Shown here in pieces: positions 1 through 8,764 of a stretch of 64,000 nucleotides of DNA; the first letter of the stretch is position 1; each line of letters begins with the position of its first letter. The position numbers were made by a program, and so were the translations under genes. The stretch is from an uncultured Ruminococcus sp. (lineage in GTDB: Bacteria; Bacillota; Clostridia; Oscillospirales; Ruminococcaceae), in the NCBI GenBank assembly GCA_934463425.1, contig CAKSJP010000006.1, positions 1 to 64,000 on the forward strand, given 5' to 3'. The notes under the pieces are model-generated. The model did no database searches. It was not told the origin of the DNA and saw nothing but the letters and a program-made list of their open reading frames with translations.

Positions 1-115
1 GCGACCAAGATTCCTCTTAGTCGCTTTGCATAAATTTTCTTTTGAATCTTTGTCTAACTTTTTGGGGTCAGTTCAAAATGCTTCACTCTGTTTTTTTTGT
101 TTTAATTTGCTGTGC
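1..115. other. Intergenic, no gene seen
   Basis: No coding region is supported here. A short inverted repeat GCGAC/GTCGC (1-5 and 20-24) could be the edge of a terminator that belongs to sequence outside the window; it cannot be judged because its left flank is cut off. The rest is AT-rich and follows the stop codon of the minus-strand LRR/dockerin gene. Confidence 0.3.
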
Positions 116-2275
116 TTATTCCTGATACGGGAGCTGCTGGATCATGCCGACCAGGAACTTCAGCAGGGTGATGGAGTCATCCGAGCTGAGGCTGCCGTCC
201 AGGTTGCAGTCTGCATTCTTTGCGGCGTTTTCATCCAGAGAAACTGCGCCGGCAGCTGCCTTGTTCAGAACAACCGCATCAGAGATATCCACGCGGCCAT
301 CCAGGTTGATGTCGCCGTACAAGATGCTTGCCGGCTCACCGGTGGAGCTGTCTCCGCTGGAAGCGGTGGTGTCAGAGGTGGTTGTTGTATCGGTTGTAGC
401 TGTAGTTTCGGTTGCCACAGGAACAGAAGTCTCTGTGGTAGTGACGGGATCCAATGCCTGGAAGGGCACATCGTTTGCCTCAGCGTATTCCTGCGCTGTG
501 CTTCCGGTATAGCCGGAGATGGTGAGTCCTTCGCTCTTGGTGATGCCGCCGTCATCGGTGATCGCATAGCTCAGTGCGCCGTCGCCGATGTAGTAAACAT
601 TCTTCGGAATGGTGATATTCGTCAGAGCATTGCAGCTTGCAAATGCGCGCTTGTCGATGGTTTCCAGAGTATCCGGCAGGGTGACATCCTTCAGCGTCAC
701 ACAGCCGGCAAAGGTGTTCTGTCCGATCGAGGTGATGTTATCCGGAATAACAATGGATTCCAGACTGGAGCAGCGATAGAACAGATAGTTGTCCAGAGCA
801 GTCAGTCCCTTGCCGATGGTGACTTCTTTCAGACCGGTGTCATTATAGAATGCCCACTTGCCCAGCTTGGTGAGAGAGTCGCTCATTTTCAGAGAGGTCG
901 CGCCGGTGCATTCTGCAAAAGCGCTTTCACCCAGTGAGGTGACAGAGTCCGGAATGATGATGCTCTCCAGACTGGTGCAGCCGTAGAATGCAGAACCGCC
1001 GATGCGGGTGGTGTTTGCGCCGAGCTTTACATTTTTCAGTCCGGTGCAGCGGTAGAAGATGTTGTCGCTGACAGAGGTCAGGCTGTCCGGAAGCGTAATG
1101 CTCTCCAGAGAGCTGCAGTTATAGAACACGATCTCGTCCATCTGTTCCAGTGTTTCCGGCAGAGTGACCGAAGCCAGGCTGCTGCAGTATGCAAATACAC
1201 CGGATTTGATGGTGGTGATGCTGTCCGGGATCACAACGCTTTCCAGACCGCTGTAAGCAAAGGTATCCTTCCGGATAGAGGTCATGCCGGAGGAGAGCTT
1301 TGCTGTTTTCAGATTCTGGCAATGGCTGAATGCAGCGGTTGCAACATTCGTCACGCTGTCCGGCAGCTCCAGGGAGACCAGACCGGCATAGGTGAATGCG
1401 TTGGCATTGATGCGCTTGAGAGAGGTCTCCGGGAAGGTGATGTCTGTCAGCGCAGAACAGCCGTAGAATGCATTTGCGCCGATGCTCTCTACGCCCTCTT
1501 CCATCACAACGGACTGGAGATTCGCGCAGTTGGAGAACATGGTAGAGCCGATGTTGGTCAGCTTGCCCGGAATGGTGACGGATTCCAGAGAGCCGCAGTA
1601 TGCGAAAACGTCATCGCCGACAAAGTACAGGCTCGACGGCAGCTTTACGCTCTTCAGATTGGAGCAGGAGCAGAATGCGCTGGCGTTGATAGAAGCGCAG
1701 CTGTCCGGAATGTCTACATTTGTCAGCCCGGTGCAGCCCAGGAATGCGTTTGCGCCGATGCCCACCAGGGTATCCGGCAGGGTAACAGAGGTGATATCCT
1801 TGTTGCCGTAGAAGGCAGAAGAACCGATAAAGGTGACCGGGATCTCTGCGCCGCGCAGCGTAGTGATGGTGTCCGGGATCACCAGATCTGTTGTGCCCTT
1901 TGCGCAGCCCATAATATGGGCTTTTTCAGAGACAACCTTGTAGTACAGCTTGCCGTCTTCTGTCTGATGAACGTCCTTGTCATCCAATGGGTCTTTCACA
2001 TCAGAATCCTCGGCGTAGTTCGGCATGGGGATGTTTTCCGGCGTGCCGTTTACGGTTGCAGAAGCTTCGCTGGCTGCGCCTGCCTGAATGTCTGCTGCGA
2101 TCTGTGCAGCGACCTCATCGGACGGCAGCGGCTCTTCCGGCAGCGGCAGCTCAGAGGTGATGCTGGCTGCTGCGGTTTGTGCCGGCGCTGCATAGACGCT
2201 TGTGCCCAGACAGCTGGGGATCAGCGCAGCGATCGCAGTGATGCCGGCGATGGTTTTTTTCCAATTTGTTTTCAT
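116..2275 (-). CDS. Secreted BspA-type leucine-rich-repeat protein with C-terminal dockerin
   Basis: A 719-aa exported protein. The start at 2275 (MKTNWKK) is chosen because AAAGGGG lies 11 nt upstream and a signal peptide follows directly (hydrophobic stretch ending near VYAAPA); the frame stays open upstream but without a signal. After an acidic spacer, about 19 tandem LRR_5/BspA units run through most of the protein, each of the form IPDSVTSIGxxAFxxC. They end with the usual SGYTGSTAQEYA capping segment. A Thr/Ser-rich linker leads to a type I dockerin (about residues 650-719) with two calcium loops, GDINLDGRVDISDAV and NADCNLDGSLSSDDS. By family, BspA repeats bind host or plant surfaces and the dockerin attaches the protein to a cohesin; which cohesin is unknown. 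It is divergent from the 2,017-aa LRR gene and has its own consensus promoter. Confidence 0.9.
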   Translation of the reverse strand: MKTNWKKTIAGITAIAALIPSCLGTSVYAAPAQTAAASITSELPLPEEPLPSDEVAAQIAADIQAGAASEASATVNGTPENIPMPNYAEDSDVKDPLDDKDVHQTEDGKLYYKVVSEKAHIMGCAKGTTDLVIPDTITTLRGAEIPVTFIGSSAFYGNKDITSVTLPDTLVGIGANAFLGCTGLTNVDIPDSCASINASAFCSCSNLKSVKLPSSLYFVGDDVFAYCGSLESVTIPGKLTNIGSTMFSNCANLQSVVMEEGVESIGANAFYGCSALTDITFPETSLKRINANAFTYAGLVSLELPDSVTNVATAAFSHCQNLKTAKLSSGMTSIRKDTFAYSGLESVVIPDSITTIKSGVFAYCSSLASVTLPETLEQMDEIVFYNCSSLESITLPDSLTSVSDNIFYRCTGLKNVKLGANTTRIGGSAFYGCTSLESIIIPDSVTSLGESAFAECTGATSLKMSDSLTKLGKWAFYNDTGLKEVTIGKGLTALDNYLFYRCSSLESIVIPDNITSIGQNTFAGCVTLKDVTLPDTLETIDKRAFASCNALTNITIPKNVYYIGDGALSYAITDDGGITKSEGLTISGYTGSTAQEYAEANDVPFQALDPVTTTETSVPVATETTATTDTTTTSDTTASSGDSSTGEPASILYGDINLDGRVDISDAVVLNKAAAGAVSLDENAAKNADCNLDGSLSSDDSITLLKFLVGMIQQLPYQE

Positions 2276-2323
2276 AAGAAAATAAGCCCCTTTCAGTGCA
2301 TAAGTACACATCATATTTCTTAC

Positions 2324-2352
2324 ATTATAATCGATTTTATTCCTCTTGTCAA
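2324..2352 (-). promoter_or_regulatory. Consensus sigma-A promoter of the 719-aa LRR/dockerin gene
   Basis: On the minus strand TTGACA (2352-2347), a 17-bp spacer and TATAAT (2329-2324) match the housekeeping consensus at all twelve positions. Transcription would start near 2317, leaving a leader of about 40 nt before the ribosome-binding site. Confidence 0.85.
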
Positions 2353-2506
2353 TAGCTTTTTTGTAAAAATTGACAGTCTGGTTTTGTGAAAAATGCTGAT
2401 GCTTCTGGAAATTCATAGGGCATGCCGCTTGTTTTTTTCTTTTTTTGTGCCGTAGGATATTCCGGAATGGACAGGGAAAATCCGGCTGAAAATTGGAAAA
2501 ATATGT

Positions 2507-2535
2507 TTGACTTTCTATGGTATTTATGTTATAAT
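2507..2535 (+). promoter_or_regulatory. Sigma-A promoter of the 2,017-aa LRR/dockerin gene
   Basis: TTGACT (2507-2512), 17-bp spacer and TATAAT (2530-2535). It is divergent from the promoter at 2324-2352; the roughly 150 bp between them is AT-rich and could carry shared regulator sites, but I see no clear palindrome. Confidence 0.8.
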
Positions 2536-2616
2536 ATAAGGTAGCGATATTGTACAAAATTATGGTTGAAAGCGGCGGTTTTCCCTGTTTTCATGAATAG
2601 AGAGGAAGCGTTTTTT

Positions 2617-5600
2617 GTGAAATCAACAAAGAAGCTCCGGCTTCGCTGGCTGAGCCTGCTGCTGGCAGGCGGGATGGCAGCGAATTGTCTGCCGATCTCG
2701 GTTCTGGCAGACGATGCAGTGCCGGAATCGGCATATGCGGTCTCACCCTCCAACTTCCCGGATGAGCATTTTCGGGCGTATGTGTCAGAGCAGTATGATA
2801 CCGATCAGGACGGCGTTTTGTCTGCGGCAGAGCGCAGTCAGGTGAAAAATATGGATGTGTCTCAAAAGGAGATTGCCGACCTGACCGGCATCGCCTGCTT
2901 TTCGGACTTAAACACACTGAACTGCGCAGAAAATCAGCTGACCGAACTGGATCTTTCGGAGATGCTGTATCTGACCGGGCTGAACTGTTCCGGAAACAGC
3001 AGCCTGACCGCACTGCAGTTTCCGGCAGAGGGCTATCTGTCGGCGCAGTCGCTTCTGGCGGTTCTGGATTGCAGCGGCTGCGGTCTGACAGAGCTGCGCC
3101 TGGAAAATGTGCAGTTTCTCTCCAGTCTGAACTGCGCGGAGAATCAGCTGACCACCCTTTCTCTGGGCGATCAGACAAATCTGACCGAGCTGAACTGTGC
3201 CGGAAACGGCCTGACCAGTCTCACGCTGGGCGGAGCTTCTGCTCTGACCACGCTCTCCTGCGAAAACAATGACCTGACGGCACTGGATCTGTCCGACCAG
3301 TCGGCGCTCCGCACACTGGACTGCTCCGGCAACTCTCTGGAACAGTTGAAAACGGCTGATGCGCCTGTCCTGGAAACGCTGAACTGTTCCGGAAACCAGC
3401 TCACCTCTCTGGATGTGTCTGCCAATCCGGCGCTGACGGCGCTGAACTGCGCGGACAATCAGCTGATTGCGCTGGATCTGACCGGGCTTTCTCTGGAACA
3501 GTGGGATGTCTCCGGAAACCGGCGCACTGTGATTCCGGTGCCCACCCGGGGCGGCGCGTATTCCTACGCCCTGACCAGTCTTCCGGAATTGGATCTCAGC
3601 CGCGTGACCGGATGGGAAAATGCAGCAGTTTCTGAGGACGAGACCACGCTGCAGATTCCGGCAGATACCGATCAGGTGCAGTACGGCTATCGGCTGGACG
3701 CAGGAGCAGACGTGCCGGTGGCGACCTTCACCCTGCAGCTGCAGCCGGAGACAGACCGATATCTGGAACTGAGCGTTGCCAATTTCCCGGATGTCTGGCT
3801 GCGCCTGGCGATCTCCGCGCAATATGACACAGACGGCAACGGCTGGCTCTCTCTGGCAGAACTGCAAGGCATCACCTCGCTGTCTCTGAGCGCGCTTTCC
3901 CTGCCGGAGGACGAGACCATCGACCTCACCGGACTGGAAAAGCTGGACTGGCTGGAGGTTCTGGACTGCGGCGGCAGAGCCATGGAAAAGCTGGACGTTT
4001 CTGCCTTTCCGTCCCTGAAGCAGCTGTACTGCGACGGCTGCGGTCTGAAAGAATTGATTTTGCCGGAAAAGGCGACCCTGAAGACGCTCTCCTGTGCGGG
4101 AAACGCTCTGACACAGCTTGACCTCAGCGGACAAAATGCACTTGCAGAGCTGCAGTGCGGCAGCAATCAGCTCACATCGCTGCATATCGATGACACGAAG
4201 CTGACCGCAGAGACGCTTCGCTGCACGGAAAACCGCTGTGCAGTGCATGCCGATGTCAACGGGAAGCTGGCGCTGTCTGAACTCCCTGGCTTTGTACCGG
4301 AGCGGGCAGACCCGGAAAGCTGGAGCAATGCGTCTGTCTCCGGGGATATCCTGACAGTGGAGACACCGGGTGAGCCGGTGACGTATACCTACTATGCCGA
4401 TGGGGCAAAGCTGTGCCCGGTGCAGTTCACGCTGGAGACAGAAGCGGTGCTGCTGCCCATTGATACAGAACATTTTCCGGATGCCAATTTCCGGTCGTTT
4501 GTTGCCGGCTATGACACTGACGGAGACGGCAGTCTGTCCCGCAGTGAATTACAGGCAGTGACGGAAATGACACTGCCCGGCGGAAGCATCCGCAATCTGA
4601 CGGGGATCTCCTACTTTACACAGCTGGAATCTCTGGAGTGCGAGGGGAACAATATCCGGCAACTGGATCTGTCTGCGCTTACCAAACTGAAAAAGCTGAA
4701 CTGCGCCAACAATGTGCTGACCGCTTTGACGCTGCCGGAGCAGAGCCTGCTGGAAGAACTGGACTGCTCCAATAACAGCGTGTTTGCGGCACTGGATACG
4801 GCGGCGCTGACGAGGCTGCGCACCTTCTCCTGTGCGAACTGCCGCCTGCCGGAACTGGATCTGACCGGAGCGTCCGAATTGGAGACTCTGAACTGCTCCT
4901 CCAACCGGCTGACTGCCCTGCGTATTGCCGGATTGTCTAAGCTGGATTGGCTGAACTGCGCCATGAATTCCATCGATACCCTGGAGCTGACAGGGGTGTC
5001 GGCGCTGACCTATCTCAACTGCGCCAGCAATCGTCTGGATGTGCTGGCAGTGGAAAATTGTCCGGCGCTGACCTACATCAATTGTTCCAGCAATCAGCTG
5101 AAGCTTTTGCAGCTTTCTGCCCTCACACAGCTGAAATCCCTGCTGTGCATCGGCAATCAGCTGACCGCTCTGCAAACGGCAGAGGATGTGACCCTGACGA
5201 AGCTCTCCGCCAACTGGAACCGCTGCACTGTCCCCATGGACACCCTGCATCGCATTGCATTTTCAGATCTGGCAGAGAACTTTCAGCCGGAGCGCGCGGC
5301 AGACTGGACCAATGCTGTGGCAGATGATACCGGGGTCTACGTGCTGGACCCGGAAAAATACGTTACCTATTCCTATCTGACACAGACCAGTGATCCTGAC
5401 AGCCGCATTACCCTTACGCTTTTGCCGCAGGCTGCGGCGGAAGCAGAGGGTATTCCCGTTGATGCGGCACATTTTCCGGATGGGGTATTCCGGGCGTGGG
5501 TGGAACAATATGACACCGACGGGGACGGGCTTCTTTCTACAGAGGAGCGTGCCGCAGTGACGGAGATGGATGTCTCCGGAAAGGGCATTGCCGACCTGAC

Positions 5601-8600
5601 CGGGGCGGCATATTTCACTTCTCTGACTGCTCTGAACTGCGCCGGAAATCAGCTGAAAACGCTTTCACTGCTTTCTCTTCCTGCGCTGGAGACGCTGCAC
5701 TGTGAAAACAATGGACTGGAGACCTTGTATCTGCCCTGTCAAGGGACACTGCGGCTGCTGAACTGTTCCGGAAATCAGCTGACTGCCCTGCCGCTTTCCA
5801 ACTGCACTGCGCTGACCTCTCTGGACTGCTCCGGCAATCTGCTGACGGAACTGCAAACCGATACGCTGCAGCAGCTGACTGTTTTCAGTTGCAGCAGCAA
5901 TCAGCTCACTGCCCTGCATCTGGAACAGAACACGGCGCTTCTGGAACTGGACTGCAGCAGCAATCAGCTGCAGTCGCTGGATGTTTCCATGCTGACACAG
6001 CTGACGCGGCTCTTCTGCGGAAAGAATCAGCTGATCGCACTGGATGTCACCGGGCTGAACCGCTTAAATCAGCTGAATGCAGAAGAAAACCGCCGCGTGA
6101 TTGCAGTTACAGCTGTGGGGAAACTGGATCTGACATCGCTTTCGGAGACATTCCTGCCGGAACGCATTTCGGCAGACAGCTGGAGCAACGGTACCTGTAC
6201 CGGAAACATCCTCACGATCTCTGACCTGCAGCAGGAGGTGCAGTATCAGTATCAGGTGAATGCGGCAGATCCGGGGCTTGTGGTGACATTTACATTTGCG
6301 CCTGTTCCGGCGGAAGAGGAAGCGGTGGCAATTGATGAGACCGCTTTTCCGGACGGGGCATTCCGGCAGTATGTGAAAAATACGCTGGATCGGAATGGTG
6401 ACGGTCTGCTGCAAATCTCAGAGCAGGAAGATGTGACAGAGCTGAACCTCTCTGGACTGGGGATCGCAGATCTGACCGGACTGTCCTGTTTCCCGAATCT
6501 GACTGGGCTGGATTGTTCCGACAATGCGCTTGCCAGACTGCCGGAGCTGCCTGCCGGACTGCTGTCGCTGAACTGCAGCGGCAATGCCGGAATGTCACAG
6601 CCGAACCTCTCCGCGCTGCCGCAGCTGACAGAACTGCGCTGCCGGCGGATGCAGTGGACGATGCTGAATGTGTCCGGGCTGCCGGAGCTGCTGCTGCTGG
6701 ACTGCGGCGAAAATGCGCTCACAACGCTTTCTCTTCAGAAAAATACAAAGCTGAAGGAACTGGTTTGTGACCAGAATGCTCTGACTGCGCTGAACGCTGC
6801 TGCCTGCCGGCAGCTGGAAAGCGTAAACTGCCGGGACAATTCCCTGGAGACACTGACGGTGGGCGGCACTGTGCTGAACACTCTGCTTTGCAGCAATAAC
6901 CTGCTTACCAGCCTGGATCTCTATGCCAAGACCCAGCTGAAGGAACTGGACTGTGCAGAAAACCGGCTGTCTGTGCTGTCTGCGACAACACTTTCTCAAC
7001 TGGATACGCTTTCTGCCGGAAGCAATCCGCTCTATGCACTGTATTTGTCTGCAGATGCGCCTGTGACAGCCTGCGATCTGGAAAACTGCGTGATTTTACA
7101 GGACGCTGTTCTGGGAACGGACGGTACACTCTATGTGGATACTCTCGGATGGAATCTGTTCTACGGCAACCGGACTTCTGACTGGAAAAACGGCAGCATG
7201 CAGGGGAAAAAGATCTGTTTCACCGATCCGCTGCAGCCGGTCACCTATGCCTTTCAAACCGGAAACGACAAGGTCAATGCGGTGTTCTCCGTTCGGGCGA
7301 AAAGCGTTCCGATGGAGGCGGCGAAGCTGACGCTCACTTCGGAGGATCCCATCGTCTATAACGGACAGCCGCAGCAGCCCGGTCTGACGGTGCAGCTGGG
7401 AGAAACGGTTCTGAAAGAGGGACAGGACTATACGCTTTCTTATACGGATAACCTCAACGCCGGTGTGGGAACGATCACCATTACGGCGGCTGGCTCGCAG
7501 ATCTGGCAGGGCAGCACCACCTATCTGTTCGAGATCGAAAAGGCTGTGCCAAAGATCAATGCTGTTTGGGATGCAAATGCTGAATATACCGAGGGCGACA
7601 GCCTTCCGGCAATTCGTGCCGCAGAGGGCAGCATAGACGGTGTGCTGGTCTGGGCGGATGGTCAGCCGGATACCTTAAAGGCAGGGGAAAATGTCCTGCA
7701 ATGGCGTTTTGCACCGGCGGACAGCCAGAACTATACAGCGTGTACCGGGACGATCACTGTTTCGGCAAAGGAAAAGATCGTCACCACCACAACGGAAGAG
7801 ACCACCACAACAACAGAAACGACAACTTCGACAACGACAACTACGGCTGCGACAACAACGATGACCTCAGCTGCGACTGCGATGACAACCACTGCGGAAA
7901 GTACTGCAGCAACTTCAGAAACCACGGAGACAGCGAAGACTACAGAAACTACCAGTTCTGCAGTGTCCTCTGAAACTACAACTGAAACATCTGTGACAAC
8001 CATAACACGTCCGACTTATACCAAACAAACAACCAGTACCACTACTACAACAACTACTACCACCACAACTACAACAACAACTACCACCACCACTACAACA
8101 ACTACTACCACAGAGACTGAAATGACAACCACTACAACTGCAATAACTTCGACGACAACGACCACTGCCGCTACAACCATGAAAACCACCGCAGAAACTA
8201 CGACTGTGACAACAGAGACCAGCACTACTGAAAGCACAACAACAGAGACACAGACGGTTTCGGTCACCAGTGAGACGACGACCACTGCTTCTGCAATTTC
8301 TGCGACCACAGTTTCCTCTGGAGCAACGACAACATCCACCACGGCATCATCTGTGACTACTGTCACCAGTAACACTGCGACAACCCAGCCGCTGCCTCGT
8401 CTGCGCGGAGATGCCAATATGGACGGCGAGGTCAACTCTCAGGATGCCGCCGCCGTTCTGGTGTACACCGCACGGCTCTCCGTGGGCATGGAGAATGTGG
8501 TATTAAATTCTGACCCCAGAATCAATCGCTGGCTGCTTCTGCTGGTGGATGTCAACGGTGACAGTGTTATTGATTCAAAGGATGCAGCTTATATTCTGAA

Positions 8601-8670
8601 CTACGCTGCACAAGTCAGCATCGGAAAGGATGTCACCTGGTCGGATATCATAAACGGTACTGTAAAATAA
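2617..8670 (+). CDS. Giant secreted five-module EF-hand/LRR protein with Ig-like domains, Thr linker and dockerin
   Basis: A 2,017-aa exported protein. I place the start at the GTG at 2617 because AGAGAGGAAG sits about 8 nt upstream and a signal peptide follows (KSTKKLRLRWLSLLLAGG... to VLADD); an in-frame ATG at 2566 is possible. Five modules follow, starting near residues 46, 389, 619, 952 and 1243. Each opens with FPDxxFRxxV plus a calcium-type loop such as YDTDGDGxLSxxE, continues with LRRs of the form LNCSGNQLTxLDL, and closes with a beta-strand tail (WSNxxVSGDxLT...VTYxY). Two Ig-like segments (about 1569-1718), a Thr-rich linker (about 1722-1923) and a divergent dockerin (about 1927-2017, loops GDANMDGEVNSQDAA and VDVNGDSVIDSKDAA) complete it. 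A role in surface adhesion or as a cellulosome-attached binding protein is inferred, not shown. Confidence 0.88.
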   Translation: MKSTKKLRLRWLSLLLAGGMAANCLPISVLADDAVPESAYAVSPSNFPDEHFRAYVSEQYDTDQDGVLSAAERSQVKNMDVSQKEIADLTGIACFSDLNTLNCAENQLTELDLSEMLYLTGLNCSGNSSLTALQFPAEGYLSAQSLLAVLDCSGCGLTELRLENVQFLSSLNCAENQLTTLSLGDQTNLTELNCAGNGLTSLTLGGASALTTLSCENNDLTALDLSDQSALRTLDCSGNSLEQLKTADAPVLETLNCSGNQLTSLDVSANPALTALNCADNQLIALDLTGLSLEQWDVSGNRRTVIPVPTRGGAYSYALTSLPELDLSRVTGWENAAVSEDETTLQIPADTDQVQYGYRLDAGADVPVATFTLQLQPETDRYLELSVANFPDVWLRLAISAQYDTDGNGWLSLAELQGITSLSLSALSLPEDETIDLTGLEKLDWLEVLDCGGRAMEKLDVSAFPSLKQLYCDGCGLKELILPEKATLKTLSCAGNALTQLDLSGQNALAELQCGSNQLTSLHIDDTKLTAETLRCTENRCAVHADVNGKLALSELPGFVPERADPESWSNASVSGDILTVETPGEPVTYTYYADGAKLCPVQFTLETEAVLLPIDTEHFPDANFRSFVAGYDTDGDGSLSRSELQAVTEMTLPGGSIRNLTGISYFTQLESLECEGNNIRQLDLSALTKLKKLNCANNVLTALTLPEQSLLEELDCSNNSVFAALDTAALTRLRTFSCANCRLPELDLTGASELETLNCSSNRLTALRIAGLSKLDWLNCAMNSIDTLELTGVSALTYLNCASNRLDVLAVENCPALTYINCSSNQLKLLQLSALTQLKSLLCIGNQLTALQTAEDVTLTKLSANWNRCTVPMDTLHRIAFSDLAENFQPERAADWTNAVADDTGVYVLDPEKYVTYSYLTQTSDPDSRITLTLLPQAAAEAEGIPVDAAHFPDGVFRAWVEQYDTDGDGLLSTEERAAVTEMDVSGKGIADLTGAAYFTSLTALNCAGNQLKTLSLLSLPALETLHCENNGLETLYLPCQGTLRLLNCSGNQLTALPLSNCTALTSLDCSGNLLTELQTDTLQQLTVFSCSSNQLTALHLEQNTALLELDCSSNQLQSLDVSMLTQLTRLFCGKNQLIALDVTGLNRLNQLNAEENRRVIAVTAVGKLDLTSLSETFLPERISADSWSNGTCTGNILTISDLQQEVQYQYQVNAADPGLVVTFTFAPVPAEEEAVAIDETAFPDGAFRQYVKNTLDRNGDGLLQISEQEDVTELNLSGLGIADLTGLSCFPNLTGLDCSDNALARLPELPAGLLSLNCSGNAGMSQPNLSALPQLTELRCRRMQWTMLNVSGLPELLLLDCGENALTTLSLQKNTKLKELVCDQNALTALNAAACRQLESVNCRDNSLETLTVGGTVLNTLLCSNNLLTSLDLYAKTQLKELDCAENRLSVLSATTLSQLDTLSAGSNPLYALYLSADAPVTACDLENCVILQDAVLGTDGTLYVDTLGWNLFYGNRTSDWKNGSMQGKKICFTDPLQPVTYAFQTGNDKVNAVFSVRAKSVPMEAAKLTLTSEDPIVYNGQPQQPGLTVQLGETVLKEGQDYTLSYTDNLNAGVGTITITAAGSQIWQGSTTYLFEIEKAVPKINAVWDANAEYTEGDSLPAIRAAEGSIDGVLVWADGQPDTLKAGENVLQWRFAPADSQNYTACTGTITVSAKEKIVTTTTEETTTTTETTTSTTTTTAATTTMTSAATAMTTTAESTAATSETTETAKTTETTSSAVSSETTTETSVTTITRPTYTKQTTSTTTTTTTTTTTTTTTTTTTTTTTTTETEMTTTTTAITSTTTTTAATTMKTTAETTTVTTETSTTESTTTETQTVSVTSETTTTASAISATTVSSGATTTSTTASSVTTVTSNTATTQPLPRLRGDANMDGEVNSQDAAAVLVYTARLSVGMENVVLNSDPRINRWLLLLVDVNGDSVIDSKDAAYILNYAAQVSIGKDVTWSDIINGTVK
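7780..8390 (+). repeat. ACN-rich trinucleotide tract encoding a Thr linker
   Basis: Degenerate ACN codons dominate about 600 bp. The purest part, 8038-8112, is 25 consecutive Thr codons built from ACC, ACT and ACA. In the protein this is the flexible, probably glycosylated linker between the Ig-like part and the dockerin. Such tracts are prone to length change by slippage. Confidence 0.85.
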
Positions 8671-8706
8671 AGCATGCGCGCATCAATCATTGGTGCGGTG
8701 CTGCAA

Positions 8707-8743
8707 AAAAACGCCCGGAGCGGAGTATGCTTCGGGCGTTTTT
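8707..8743. terminator. Rho-independent terminator, bidirectional
   Basis: AAAAACGCCCG (8707-8717) pairs with CGGGCGTTTTT (8733-8743). It lies between two convergent genes and has a T run on both strands, so it can serve both. Confidence 0.9.
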
Positions 8744-8764
8744 GATATCTGTTGTACGGCAGGC

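Noticed and set aside
2908..4473. Long minus-strand frame opposite the giant LRR gene
   Set aside because: Its Gln/Arg-rich repeats are the complement of the LRR codons; no start signal or domain.
7731..8435. Val-rich minus-strand frames opposite the Thr linker
   Set aside because: Poly-Val is simply the complement of the ACN codon tract.
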